27,561 nucleotides of DNA from DATKDU01 sp035512595 (lineage in GTDB: Bacteria; Planctomycetota; Planctomycetia; Pirellulales; Pirellulaceae), in contig DATKDU010000472.1 in the NCBI GenBank assembly GCA_035512595.1, positions 1 through 27,561 of the forward strand, in the 5' to 3' direction. The notes beneath the pieces were generated by a model that saw only the letters and a list, made by a program, of their open reading frames with translations, had not been told where the DNA came from and did no database searches. Made by a program: the position numbers and the translations under genes. Numbering within the stretch: the first letter of the stretch is position 1; each line of letters begins with the position of its first letter. Below, one piece after another: positions 14,976 through 21,140 of this stretch.

Positions 14976-16505
14976 ATGTTTGAGTCACTCCAAACCGGCC
15001 TTCAGTCAGCCTGGAAATCCCTCTCCGGGAAAGCCAGGCTCTCCGAGGCCAACATGCGCGACGGGCTGGCGATCGTTGAGCAGTCGCTGCTGGAGGCCGA
15101 TGTCAGCTACTCGGTGGTCCAGGAGCTGATGGTCCGCATCAGCGAAAAGGCCCTCGGCGAAAAAGTCCTCACTGCCCTGAACCCAACCCAGCACTTCGTC
15201 GGCATTGTTCGCGACGAGCTGGTCAATATCCTCGGCCCGGTCGATCCGTCGCTACACCTCAAGAAGGACATCAACGTCTTCATGCTGTGCGGCCTCCAGG
15301 GCTCCGGCAAGACGACCACCTGCGGCAAGCTCTCGCGGCTGATCCTGGAGAACAAGGTCAAGCCGATGATGGTCGCGGCCGACCTCCAGCGCCCCGCGGC
15401 CATCGAACAATTGCACGTCATCGGCCGGCAGCTCGATGTGCCGGTCTATTCCGAACCCGGCGCGAAAGACCCGGTCAAGGTCTGCCAGGACGGCATTCGC
15501 AAGGCAAAGGAGCTGGGGGTCCAGGTCGTCATTCTCGACACGGCCGGCCGGCTGGCGATCGATGCCGAGCTGATGAAGCAGCTTCAGGAGATCGACAAGC
15601 GGGTGCAGCCCGACCAGGTTTATCTCGTCGTGGACGGCATGACGGGGCAGGACGCGGTCAACAGCGCCTCGGCCTTCAACGAGGCGCTGGAGCTCAACGG
15701 CGTGATCATGACCAAGCTGGATGGCGACGCCCGCGGCGGCGCGCTCCTCTCGGTCAAGCAGGTCACCGGAGTGCCGATCAAGTTCATCGGCACCGGCGAA
15801 CATCTGGAATCGCTGGAGCCGTTTCGCCCCGAAGGAATGGTCGGCCGCATTTTGGGCATGGGGGACGTGGTCGGGCTGGTCGATACGGTTCGCCGCGCGG
15901 TCGATGTCGAGCAGCAGCAGGCACTCGAGAAGAAGCTGGCTGCCGGCGAGTTCACGCTCGACGATTTCAAGAGCCAGATGCGGATGATCCTCCAGCCGGG
16001 GCTGATGCAGCGGATGCTGAGCCTGATCCCGGGGATGGGGGACATTCAAAAGATGCTCGGCGGCGGCGAGCACGAAGGGGACATCAAGCGGCTGGTGGGG
16101 GTGATCGACTCGATGACGCCGCAGGAGCGCCGCAGTCCCAAGGTGATCGATCCGCCGCGGCGGAATCGGATTGCTCAAGGGGCGGGCGTGCAGGTGCAGG
16201 ATGTGAACCAGGTCCTGAAGATGTATGACACCATGTCGCCGATCCTCAAGGCCATGTCGGGCAAGGGGATGGGCGCGCGGATGCAGGCCGTGCAGGAATT
16301 GCAGAAGCAGGGGATGATGGACCCGGGGGGCAAGATGTCCCGCCCCAAGGGGGACACCGGCAAGCGGCTGAGCCCCAAGGAGCGGAAGGAACTGCAAAAG
16401 AAGCGCGAGAAGGAGCTACGGCGCAAGAAGCGGATGGAGCGCGACCAGCGGAACCAGCCGGACGAGGATAGCGACAAGGACAATCCGCGGGGGGACGTGG
16501 CGTAA
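14976..16505 (+). CDS. ffh: Signal recognition particle protein Ffh
   Basis: This GTPase binds 4.5S RNA and signal sequences and targets nascent membrane proteins to FtsY at the inner membrane. The protein has about 509 residues. The N domain (1-95) is followed by the G domain with GLQGSGKTTT (106-115), DTAGR (187-191) and TKLDGDARGG (245-254). The M domain (about 330-450) has methionine-rich helices (MRMILQPGLMQRMLSLIPGM) and RRNRIAQGAG, corresponding to the SRP54 RNA-binding signature. A basic/acidic tail of about 55 residues follows. The start is the ATG at 14976. It heads the block ffh-rpsP-trmD-rplS, a common bacterial order. A branched palindrome separates it from rpsP. Confidence 0.98.
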   Translation: MFESLQTGLQSAWKSLSGKARLSEANMRDGLAIVEQSLLEADVSYSVVQELMVRISEKALGEKVLTALNPTQHFVGIVRDELVNILGPVDPSLHLKKDINVFMLCGLQGSGKTTTCGKLSRLILENKVKPMMVAADLQRPAAIEQLHVIGRQLDVPVYSEPGAKDPVKVCQDGIRKAKELGVQVVILDTAGRLAIDAELMKQLQEIDKRVQPDQVYLVVDGMTGQDAVNSASAFNEALELNGVIMTKLDGDARGGALLSVKQVTGVPIKFIGTGEHLESLEPFRPEGMVGRILGMGDVVGLVDTVRRAVDVEQQQALEKKLAAGEFTLDDFKSQMRMILQPGLMQRMLSLIPGMGDIQKMLGGGEHEGDIKRLVGVIDSMTPQERRSPKVIDPPRRNRIAQGAGVQVQDVNQVLKMYDTMSPILKAMSGKGMGARMQAVQELQKQGMMDPGGKMSRPKGDTGKRLSPKERKELQKKREKELRRKKRMERDQRNQPDEDSDKDNPRGDVA

Positions 16506-16512
16506 ATAGTAA

Positions 16513-16597
16513 CCCGCAGCGTAAGCGAGGGGAAAAACAGATCGGCGAGCGGCCGGCGTAAGCCGGCTGATCAGGGGGCTGACGCCCTCCGCTCGCC
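16513..16597. repeat. Branched palindrome between ffh and rpsP
   Basis: An outer stem (GGCGAGCGG at 16544-16552 against CCGCTCGCC at 16589-16597) encloses two hairpins, GCCGGC-GTAA-GCCGGC (16552-16567) and GGGC-TGAC-GCCC (16576-16587). The whole could fold as a three-way junction. Directly before it is CCCGCAGCGTAAGCGAGGG (16513-16531), itself an imperfect palindrome of a kind common in planctomycete intergenic DNA. It lies 10 bp upstream of the rpsP ribosome-binding site, so it may influence rpsP translation or act as an ffh terminator. Confidence 0.7.
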
Positions 16598-16619
16598 AGT
16601 TTCGTGAAAGGAGATTCGT

Positions 16620-17069
16620 GTGGCAGTTCGTATTCGGATGAAGATGCTGGGACGGCACAAGCGGCCGTTCTTCCGCGTGTGCGCGATCGACTCGCGCCGC
16701 CCGCGCGACGGCAAGGTGATCGAGGAGCTGGGGTACTACGACCCCATGGTGCGGGACGTGGACGCCCGCGCGGTGCTCAACGGCGAGCGGATCGCGTATT
16801 GGCTCTCCGTCGGTGCACTGCCGAGCGAGCGCTGCGCCGTGCTGATCAAGAAGTACGGCACAGGCGGGACTCACGTCGAGCAGCAGAAGGCGGCCTTGGA
16901 GCGATTGAAGACGCAGCGGCCGCAAGCCCCGGCGCCGTACATTCCGCCTCCCAAGCCGCCGGAGCCCGAGCCGGTTGCCGAAGCGCCGGCCGAAGAAGCG
17001 GTAGCACCGGCCGAAGAAGCGGCAGCGCCGGCTGAAGGCACCGAGCAGCCGGCAGAAGCGGCTGGTTAG
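16620..17069 (+). CDS. rpsP: 30S ribosomal protein S16 with long C-terminal tail
   Basis: S16 is a small-subunit assembly protein. The core (1-82) has the typical AVRIRMKMLGRHKRPFFRVC start, RDGKVIEELGYYDP and ALPSERCAVLIKKYG. The start is a GTG at 16620 with a strong AAAGGAGA six bases upstream. Bacterial S16 is usually 80-100 residues; this one has 149, with an extra tail (about 98-149) made almost only of Ala, Pro and Glu with AEEA/PAE repeats, so probably disordered and acidic. Tails on ribosomal proteins occur in several phyla; the function is unknown. rimM, usually next in this operon, is missing. Confidence 0.97.
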   Translation: MAVRIRMKMLGRHKRPFFRVCAIDSRRPRDGKVIEELGYYDPMVRDVDARAVLNGERIAYWLSVGALPSERCAVLIKKYGTGGTHVEQQKAALERLKTQRPQAPAPYIPPPKPPEPEPVAEAPAEEAVAPAEEAAAPAEGTEQPAEAAG

Positions 17070-17076
17070 TCCAAAT

Positions 17077-17187
17077 CCCTCTCCCTGGGGAGAGGGTAGT
17101 CGCGCAGCGACCGGGTGAGGGTTTGTTGCCAGCGGACGATTGACGCACACTGCACCCTCACCCCGGCCCTCTCCCAAAGGGAGAGGG
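17077..17187. repeat. REP-like element between rpsP and trmD
   Basis: Two hairpins, CCCTCTCC/GGAGAGGG (17077-17096) and CCCTCTCCC/GGGAGAGGG (17067+100 to 17187, i.e. 17167-17187), face each other. They are joined by an inner pairing of CCGGGTGAGGG (17111-17121) with CCCTCACCCCGG (17155-17166). This CCCTCTCCC...GGGTGAGGG pattern is a widespread type of bacterial intergenic palindrome. The last hairpin arm plus two bases (GGGAGAGGGAG, ending 17189) is also the only Shine-Dalgarno-like sequence before the trmD ATG at 17195. Confidence 0.85.
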
Positions 17188-17194
17188 AGCGTTT

Positions 17195-17923
17195 ATGCGT
17201 TTCGACGTCCTGACCCTGTTCCCCGCCATTTTTGGCGGGTACCTCGGTCAAAGTTTGCTGAAGAAAGCGATTGATGCCGGGCTCGTGAACGTGCAGTTGC
17301 ACGACATCAGGGCCTGGTCGAATGACAAGCACAACAAGGTCGATGACCGGCCCTTCGGCGGCGGCCCGGGAATGATCCTGCGGGTCGAGCCGGTGGTGGA
17401 CTGTGTCGAGGCGGTGCGGCAGATGGCCCAGCCGCCGCAGGCAGGAAAACAGCCGCCGGGACATTTGATCCTCCTCTCGCCGCAAGGGCGGAGGCTCGAT
17501 CAGACGGTAGTCGAAGAACTCGTACAACAGGAGCGGCTACTCCTCTTGTGCGGCCGGTATGAAGGGTTCGATCAACGGGTGATCGACGTGCTGGCGCCCG
17601 ATGAGATTTCGATCGGAGATTACATCCTCAACGGAGGAGAGGTCGCGGCGATGGCGGTCATCGACGCGGTCATTCGCCTTGTGCCGGGAGTTTTAGGGGA
17701 CGAAGAAAGCAGTCAAAGCGACTCGTTCTCGGCGGCTAGCCGCCTGCTCGAGTTTCCGCAGTACACGCGGCCGCGGGAGTACCGCGGCATTGCCGTGCCG
17801 GACGTGCTCCTGTCGGGCAACCATCAGGAGATCGCCCGCTGGCGGCAGGAACAAAGTTACTTGCACACCCGGCGGCGGCGAGCCGATTTGCTGCCGCCGC
17901 CAGACGAACCACAAATTGGTTAA
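17195..17923 (+). CDS. trmD: tRNA (guanine-37-N1)-methyltransferase
   Basis: It methylates G37 next to the anticodon using SAM, preventing frameshifts. The 242-residue protein opens with MRFDVLTLFPAIFGGYL and has PFGGGPGMIL (substrate side), LLSPQGRRLDQ, and the trefoil-knot SAM site LLLCGRYEGFDQRV followed by SIGDYILNGGE. All key segments are intact. The ribosome-binding sequence comes from the end of the REP-like element just upstream. The stop codon is inside the left arm of the next hairpin (17920-17971). Gene order rpsP-trmD-rplS is kept, without rimM. Confidence 0.98.
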   Translation: MRFDVLTLFPAIFGGYLGQSLLKKAIDAGLVNVQLHDIRAWSNDKHNKVDDRPFGGGPGMILRVEPVVDCVEAVRQMAQPPQAGKQPPGHLILLSPQGRRLDQTVVEELVQQERLLLLCGRYEGFDQRVIDVLAPDEISIGDYILNGGEVAAMAVIDAVIRLVPGVLGDEESSQSDSFSAASRLLEFPQYTRPREYRGIAVPDVLLSGNHQEIARWRQEQSYLHTRRRRADLLPPPDEPQIG

Positions 17924-17971
17924 CCCCCGCGTCCACGCGGGGATCGAGCGCCGCGTGGACGCGGCGGTTAA
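17920..17971. repeat. Hairpin spanning the trmD stop codon, upstream of rplS
   Basis: The 21-base arm 17920-17940 pairs with 17951-17971 at 20 of 21 positions, with a ten-base loop. The left arm contains the trmD TAA stop, and the right arm ends 24 bp before the rplS start. Because of its position a ribosome finishing trmD would melt the stem. It could be a repeat element (GCGTCCACGCGG palindrome) or a regulatory structure controlling rplS. No T-run follows, so a classical terminator is unlikely. Confidence 0.75.
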
Positions 17972-17994
17972 CACAACACAGAAAGGCATATGCC

Positions 17995-18360
17995 ATGAGC
18001 CAGAAGATTCTTGAACTCGTCGAAAAAGCCAGCATGAAGGCCGAAGTGCCGAAGTTTGCCGTCGGCGACACGGTTGATGTCCACACGCGGATCCTCGAAG
18101 GGGAGGACGAGCGGATTCAGATCTTCAGCGGCACGGTGATCGCCAAGAGCGGCAGCGGCACTCGCGAGATGTTCGTCGTGCGGCGGATCGTGTCGGGCGA
18201 AGGGGTGGAGCGGAAGTTTCCGCTGCACTCGCCCAAAATCGCCAACATCGAGGTCAAGCGCAGTGGCCAGACGCGGCGGGCCAAGCTGTACTACCTCCGC
18301 GACCGCGTCGGCAAGAGCGTGCGGCTGCGGGAGAAGAAGGAGACGGCGAAGGGGGAGTAA
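17995..18360 (+). CDS. rplS: 50S ribosomal protein L19
   Basis: L19 sits at the 30S-50S interface of the ribosome. The 121-residue protein has the normal length and the family core: FAVGDTVDVHTRILEGEDER, IQIFSGTVIAKSGSGTREMF, VRRIVSGEGVERKFPLHSP and a basic C-terminus with RRAKLYYLRDRVGKSVRLRE. The ATG at 17995 has GAAAGG about nine bases upstream. It follows trmD by 71 bp containing a strong hairpin, and precedes yraN by 76 bp containing another palindrome. Confidence 0.98.
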   Translation: MSQKILELVEKASMKAEVPKFAVGDTVDVHTRILEGEDERIQIFSGTVIAKSGSGTREMFVVRRIVSGEGVERKFPLHSPKIANIEVKRSGQTRRAKLYYLRDRVGKSVRLREKKETAKGE

Positions 18361-18371
18361 TTGGATGCCGT

Positions 18372-18436
18372 ACCCGAAGTCGTTAGACTTCGGGGGCGTG
18401 AGCGATTCCGTCCAAAGTCTTACGACTTCGGCTACG
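18372..18436. repeat. CCGAAGTCGT palindromic repeat, copy 1
   Basis: GAAGTCGTTAGACTT (18376-18390) is an inverted repeat of 18415-18429 with one mismatch, and the outer ends add CCC/GGC. A second copy with the same end (ACGACTTCGGCTACGA) occurs at 20673-20738. Copy 1 ends directly at the yraN ATG, where no Shine-Dalgarno sequence is visible. It is probably a dispersed non-coding repeat. Confidence 0.75.
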
Positions 18437-18865
18437 ATGCGACCCTGGCAATCGTTTTCCAATTGGCTGCGCCTCTGGACAGCGCCGAAATCGCTGGGCC
18501 GCCGCGGTGAAGATGCGGCGGCTCGCTTTTTGCGCAGACTCGGTTATGTGATCGTCGCCCGCGGCCAGCGGGACAAGATCGGCGAGATCGACTTGATTGC
18601 CGTGGATGGTCGCACGGTGGTGTTCATCGAGGTGAAGACACGCACCGCCGAGTTGAAGGGGACGCCGGCCGAGGCGGTCGATCACGACAAGCAAAAGCGG
18701 CTTACGAAGCTGGCCCTGGCGTACATGAAGCGGCACGATTTACTGGAATGCAAAGCCCGTTTCGACGTTGTGGCCGTGACCTGGCCGGACAAGAGCCGCC
18801 GGCCGCAGATCGAGCACATCAAAGATGCGTTTGAGTCGGTGGGGATGGACGGCTTCTTTTCCTAG
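18437..18865 (+). CDS. YraN family (UPF0102) putative endonuclease
   Basis: This 142-residue protein of the UPF0102/YraN family has a PD-(D/E)xK-type nuclease fold and a cellular role that remains unclear. Visible motifs are SLGRRGEDAAARFLRRLGY (19-37), then KIGEIDLIAVDG (48-59, with the acidic pair Glu50/Asp52) and VVFIEVKTR (61-69, with Glu65 and Lys67). All the expected catalytic residues are present. The ATG at 18437 is chosen because the family begins near here; a longer frame runs back through L19 and a repeat. Its stop overlaps the stop of the convergent queC gene by three to four bases. Confidence 0.9.
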   Translation: MRPWQSFSNWLRLWTAPKSLGRRGEDAAARFLRRLGYVIVARGQRDKIGEIDLIAVDGRTVVFIEVKTRTAELKGTPAEAVDHDKQKRLTKLALAYMKRHDLLECKARFDVVAVTWPDKSRRPQIEHIKDAFESVGMDGFFS

Positions 18866-19557
18866 CCGGCGACGTATCGAATCGGATCTTTGACTCCGTT
18901 TTCCTCAAACCCCTTCAACCGCAACAGGCACGAATCGCACCTGCCGCAGGCCGCGCCGCTCGGATCGGGATCGTAGCAGCTTCGCGTCAGCGAGTAATCA
19001 ACTCCCAGGTCGAGGCCGCGACGGATGATCTGGGCCTTGGTCCATTCAATCAGCGGCGTGTGGATCTTAACCGGAGTCGTCTTCTCCACGGCTCCCTTAG
19101 TCGCCAGGTTGGCCATTCGTTCGAAGGCCGCAATGTATTCCGGCCGGCAGTCGGGATAGCCGCTGTAGTCCAGTGCATTGACGCCGAGGAAGATGTCGCC
19201 GGTGCCGAGCGTTTCGGCCCACGCCAGGGCCAGCGACAGGAAGACCGTGTTTCGAGCCGGGACGTAGGTCACCGGAATATCAGTGCCGATCTCGTCAGTA
19301 CTGGCCTTCTTCGGCACGGCGATGTCGGCCGTGAGTGCCGAGCCGCCGAACTGGGCCAGGTCGATGTCCACGATGACGTGACGGGTGACGCCCTGCGCGC
19401 GGGCGACACTTTTGGCCGCTTCCAGCTCGATTGCGTGCCGCTGTCCGTAACGGAAGCTGATCGCGCAAGGTTCAAAGCCATCGCCCTTGGCGATGGCCAG
19501 CGCGGTGGCCGAATCGAGGCCGCCGGAAAGGAGCACGACTGCGAGGCGAGAATTCAT
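18862..19557 (-). CDS. queC: 7-cyano-7-deazaguanine (preQ0) synthase
   Basis: It converts 7-carboxy-7-deazaguanine to preQ0 with ATP and ammonia, on the route to queuosine-modified tRNA. The protein has 231 residues from the ATG at 19557. It has the PP-loop ATPase motif VVLLSGGLDSATAL, GVNALDYSGYPDCRPEYI for substrate binding, and the zinc cluster CYDPDPSGAACGRCDSC near the C-terminus with four cysteines. In-frame starts at 19581 and 19596 would add residues of no known use; none of the starts has a good Shine-Dalgarno sequence. The other pathway genes (queD, queE, queF) are not in the window. It is divergent from a WYL-domain regulator. Confidence 0.95.
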   Translation of the reverse strand: MNSRLAVVLLSGGLDSATALAIAKGDGFEPCAISFRYGQRHAIELEAAKSVARAQGVTRHVIVDIDLAQFGGSALTADIAVPKKASTDEIGTDIPVTYVPARNTVFLSLALAWAETLGTGDIFLGVNALDYSGYPDCRPEYIAAFERMANLATKGAVEKTTPVKIHTPLIEWTKAQIIRRGLDLGVDYSLTRSCYDPDPSGAACGRCDSCLLRLKGFEENGVKDPIRYVAG

Positions 19558-19574
19558 CGTAAAGTGTACAACTG

Positions 19575-19608
19575 TTGACATTCGGCCGAAGTTCAAACAA
19601 ACTATGAT
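19575..19608. promoter_or_regulatory. Palindrome between divergent queC and WYL regulator
   Basis: TTCGGCCGAA (19581-19590) is a perfect 10-bp palindrome. It is flanked by TTGACA (19575-19580) on one side and TTCAAAC, then TATGAT (19603-19608), on the other. The TTGACA and TATGAT are 22 bases apart, too far for a normal sigma-70 pair, so the two boxes may belong to different or overlapping promoters. The dyad is a reasonable operator candidate for the regulator encoded next to it. This is inferred from position and symmetry only. Confidence 0.35.
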
Positions 19609-19658
19609 TATCGCACCCTTCCAGACACCGCCAAAGGCGGCATTGATTGGCAGACAGC

Positions 19659-20672
19659 ATGGCCCGCAACGAACAACTCATCCGCCAGCACCGCATCCTC
19701 CAAATCCTGGAGCGGTTCCGCTTCGGCTGCACCACCCGCGAGATCCGCGACGAGCTGGTGTCCGAGATGGGGCTCAAGTCGCTCCACTGGCGGAGCGTCC
19801 ATCGCGATCTGGAGGCCCTGCAACGGGCGGGCATCGACATCGGCCAGCACGAATCACACCGCGGCAAGATCTGGAAGCTCGGCCCCAAGACCAAAAATGC
19901 CGTCAAGATCGCCGCCACGGCCACCGAGCTGATCGCCCTGTCGCTCAGCCGCGACCTTTTGTATCCGCTGGCCGGGACCCCCTTCTGGCAGGGGATCGAA
20001 TCGTTCTGGCACAAGCTCCAGGACGAAATGCCAGCCGCCGTCTGGAAGCATTACGAGGAGTACCGCCACGTCCTGTTCGTCCGCGGCATGCCCGCCAAGA
20101 GCTACGAGAAGCAGCACGGCATCCTCGCCACGCTCCACCGGGCGATCCTCGAACACCGCGTGACGGCCATCGAGTACGAGCCGCCGGGCAAGCCGCCGCA
20201 GAAGCGCCGGATCGAGCCGTACGCGGTCATCTTCTACCAGTCGAGCCTGTATATCATTGCCGCAGCGTGCGATGCGCCGGCCGGCGAAGAACGGGTGCGG
20301 CATTTCAAGCTCGACCGTTTCCTCAAGGCCGACGCCCTCGACGAGTGGTTCCCGCCGCCGCAGGATTTTCGCTTGGAGGAATACGTCGGCCGGGGGCTGG
20401 GGATTTTTTCCGGGAGCCAGGCCAAGAACTATCGCATCCGCCTCTCCGCCAAGGCGGCCCGCTGGGTGACCGAAGACCCGTGGCACGCCGAGCAGAAGGT
20501 GGAGCCGCAAGCGGACGGCAGCGTGATCCTCACCGTCCACGCGGCCCACGAACTGGAAATCATCCCCCGCGTCCTGGCGCTGGGGACCGACGCGGAAATC
20601 CTTTCTCCCGCCAGTTGCCGCAAGGCAATGGGGACAATCGTGGAGCAACTCGCCAAGAGGTACCGCTGGTAA
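19659..20672 (+). CDS. WYL-domain transcriptional regulator
   Basis: This 337-residue, probably DNA-binding regulator has a winged helix-turn-helix at the N-terminus (about 1-70: QLIRQHRILQILERFRFGCT, then a recognition region SVHRDLEALQRAG). The WYL domain is in the middle (RRIEPYAVIFYQSSLYIIAA, corresponding to the P/W-Y-L core), with a C-terminal extension (RWVTEDPWHAEQKVEP...ELEIIPRVLALG). WYL domains sense nucleic acid or nucleotide ligands, and such regulators often control DNA-damage or phage-defence genes. The start is the ATG at 19659; another Met four codons earlier (19647) is possible. It is divergent from queC and convergent with the AddA-YhaO-YhaN-GGCT operon. Its target is not evident. 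Confidence 0.88.
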   Translation: MARNEQLIRQHRILQILERFRFGCTTREIRDELVSEMGLKSLHWRSVHRDLEALQRAGIDIGQHESHRGKIWKLGPKTKNAVKIAATATELIALSLSRDLLYPLAGTPFWQGIESFWHKLQDEMPAAVWKHYEEYRHVLFVRGMPAKSYEKQHGILATLHRAILEHRVTAIEYEPPGKPPQKRRIEPYAVIFYQSSLYIIAAACDAPAGEERVRHFKLDRFLKADALDEWFPPPQDFRLEEYVGRGLGIFSGSQAKNYRIRLSAKAARWVTEDPWHAEQKVEPQADGSVILTVHAAHELEIIPRVLALGTDAEILSPASCRKAMGTIVEQLAKRYRW

Positions 20673-20738
20673 CCGAAGTCGTCGGACTGCGGAGAAACGG
20701 CTGAATGCCCGTCCGAATTCTGACGACTTCGGCTACGA
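20673..20738. repeat. CCGAAGTCGT palindromic repeat, copy 2
   Basis: GAAGTCGTCGGACT (20675-20688) pairs imperfectly with 20716-20730, and the right end shares GACGACTTCGGCTACGA with copy 1 at 18372-18436. It fills the gap between two convergent genes and contains the stop codon of the GGCT-like gene (20733-20735, minus strand). It could serve as a two-way transcription end. Confidence 0.7.
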
Positions 20739-21140
20739 CCAGACCAGGAATCCGCTCGCATTCGCGGTAACGAGCCGTGCGCCGGCCGGCAGCGGCCGGG
20801 CGTAGCAGTACGTGTACGCCCGCACGACAATTCCGCTCTCGGTCGTACACTCGACGACCTCGCGGCGATAAAGATCGTCCGACTGGTCGCGAAAACCCTC
20901 AATGCCGTCGAGCACGCGCAGCGATTCTCGCATGTCCTCTGGCGCGAATCGCCAGACTTCGCCCAGCACGCGGTCGGTCCCTTCGATGAGCGCCGGATAA
21001 GGCCCCAAGTCATAGAGGCGACCGAGAGTCCAAGCCGACTCGACACCCAGCGGCCTTCGCGGCCATGCCCGCTCGCGACATTGGCCGCGTTTGAGCGTGC
21101 CGTAGACGAAGATAGCGTGTGGCGTCTGGTTCGCGGACAT
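20733..21140 (-). CDS. Gamma-glutamylcyclotransferase-like protein
   Basis: This 135-residue protein of the GGCT/AIG2-like family releases 5-oxoproline from gamma-glutamyl compounds in known members. The substrate-loop motif VYGTLKRGQ (12-20) and the catalytic Glu81 in VLDGIEGF are present, as are the conserved strands GRLYDLGPYPALIEG and VLGEVWRF. Its ATG (21138-21140) directly abuts the YhaN-like stop codon, so translation is probably coupled. That ties it to a DNA-end-processing operon, an odd partner for a glutathione-type enzyme. It may be a passenger or act on an unknown gamma-glutamyl-like bond. Confidence 0.88.
   Translation of the reverse strand: MSANQTPHAIFVYGTLKRGQCRERAWPRRPLGVESAWTLGRLYDLGPYPALIEGTDRVLGEVWRFAPEDMRESLRVLDGIEGFRDQSDDLYRREVVECTTESGIVVRAYTYCYARPLPAGARLVTANASGFLVWS

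Noticed and set aside
19558..19600. preQ1 riboswitch upstream of queC
   Set aside because: No hairpin followed by an A-rich tail and no ribosome-binding site sequestration was seen in the short leader.
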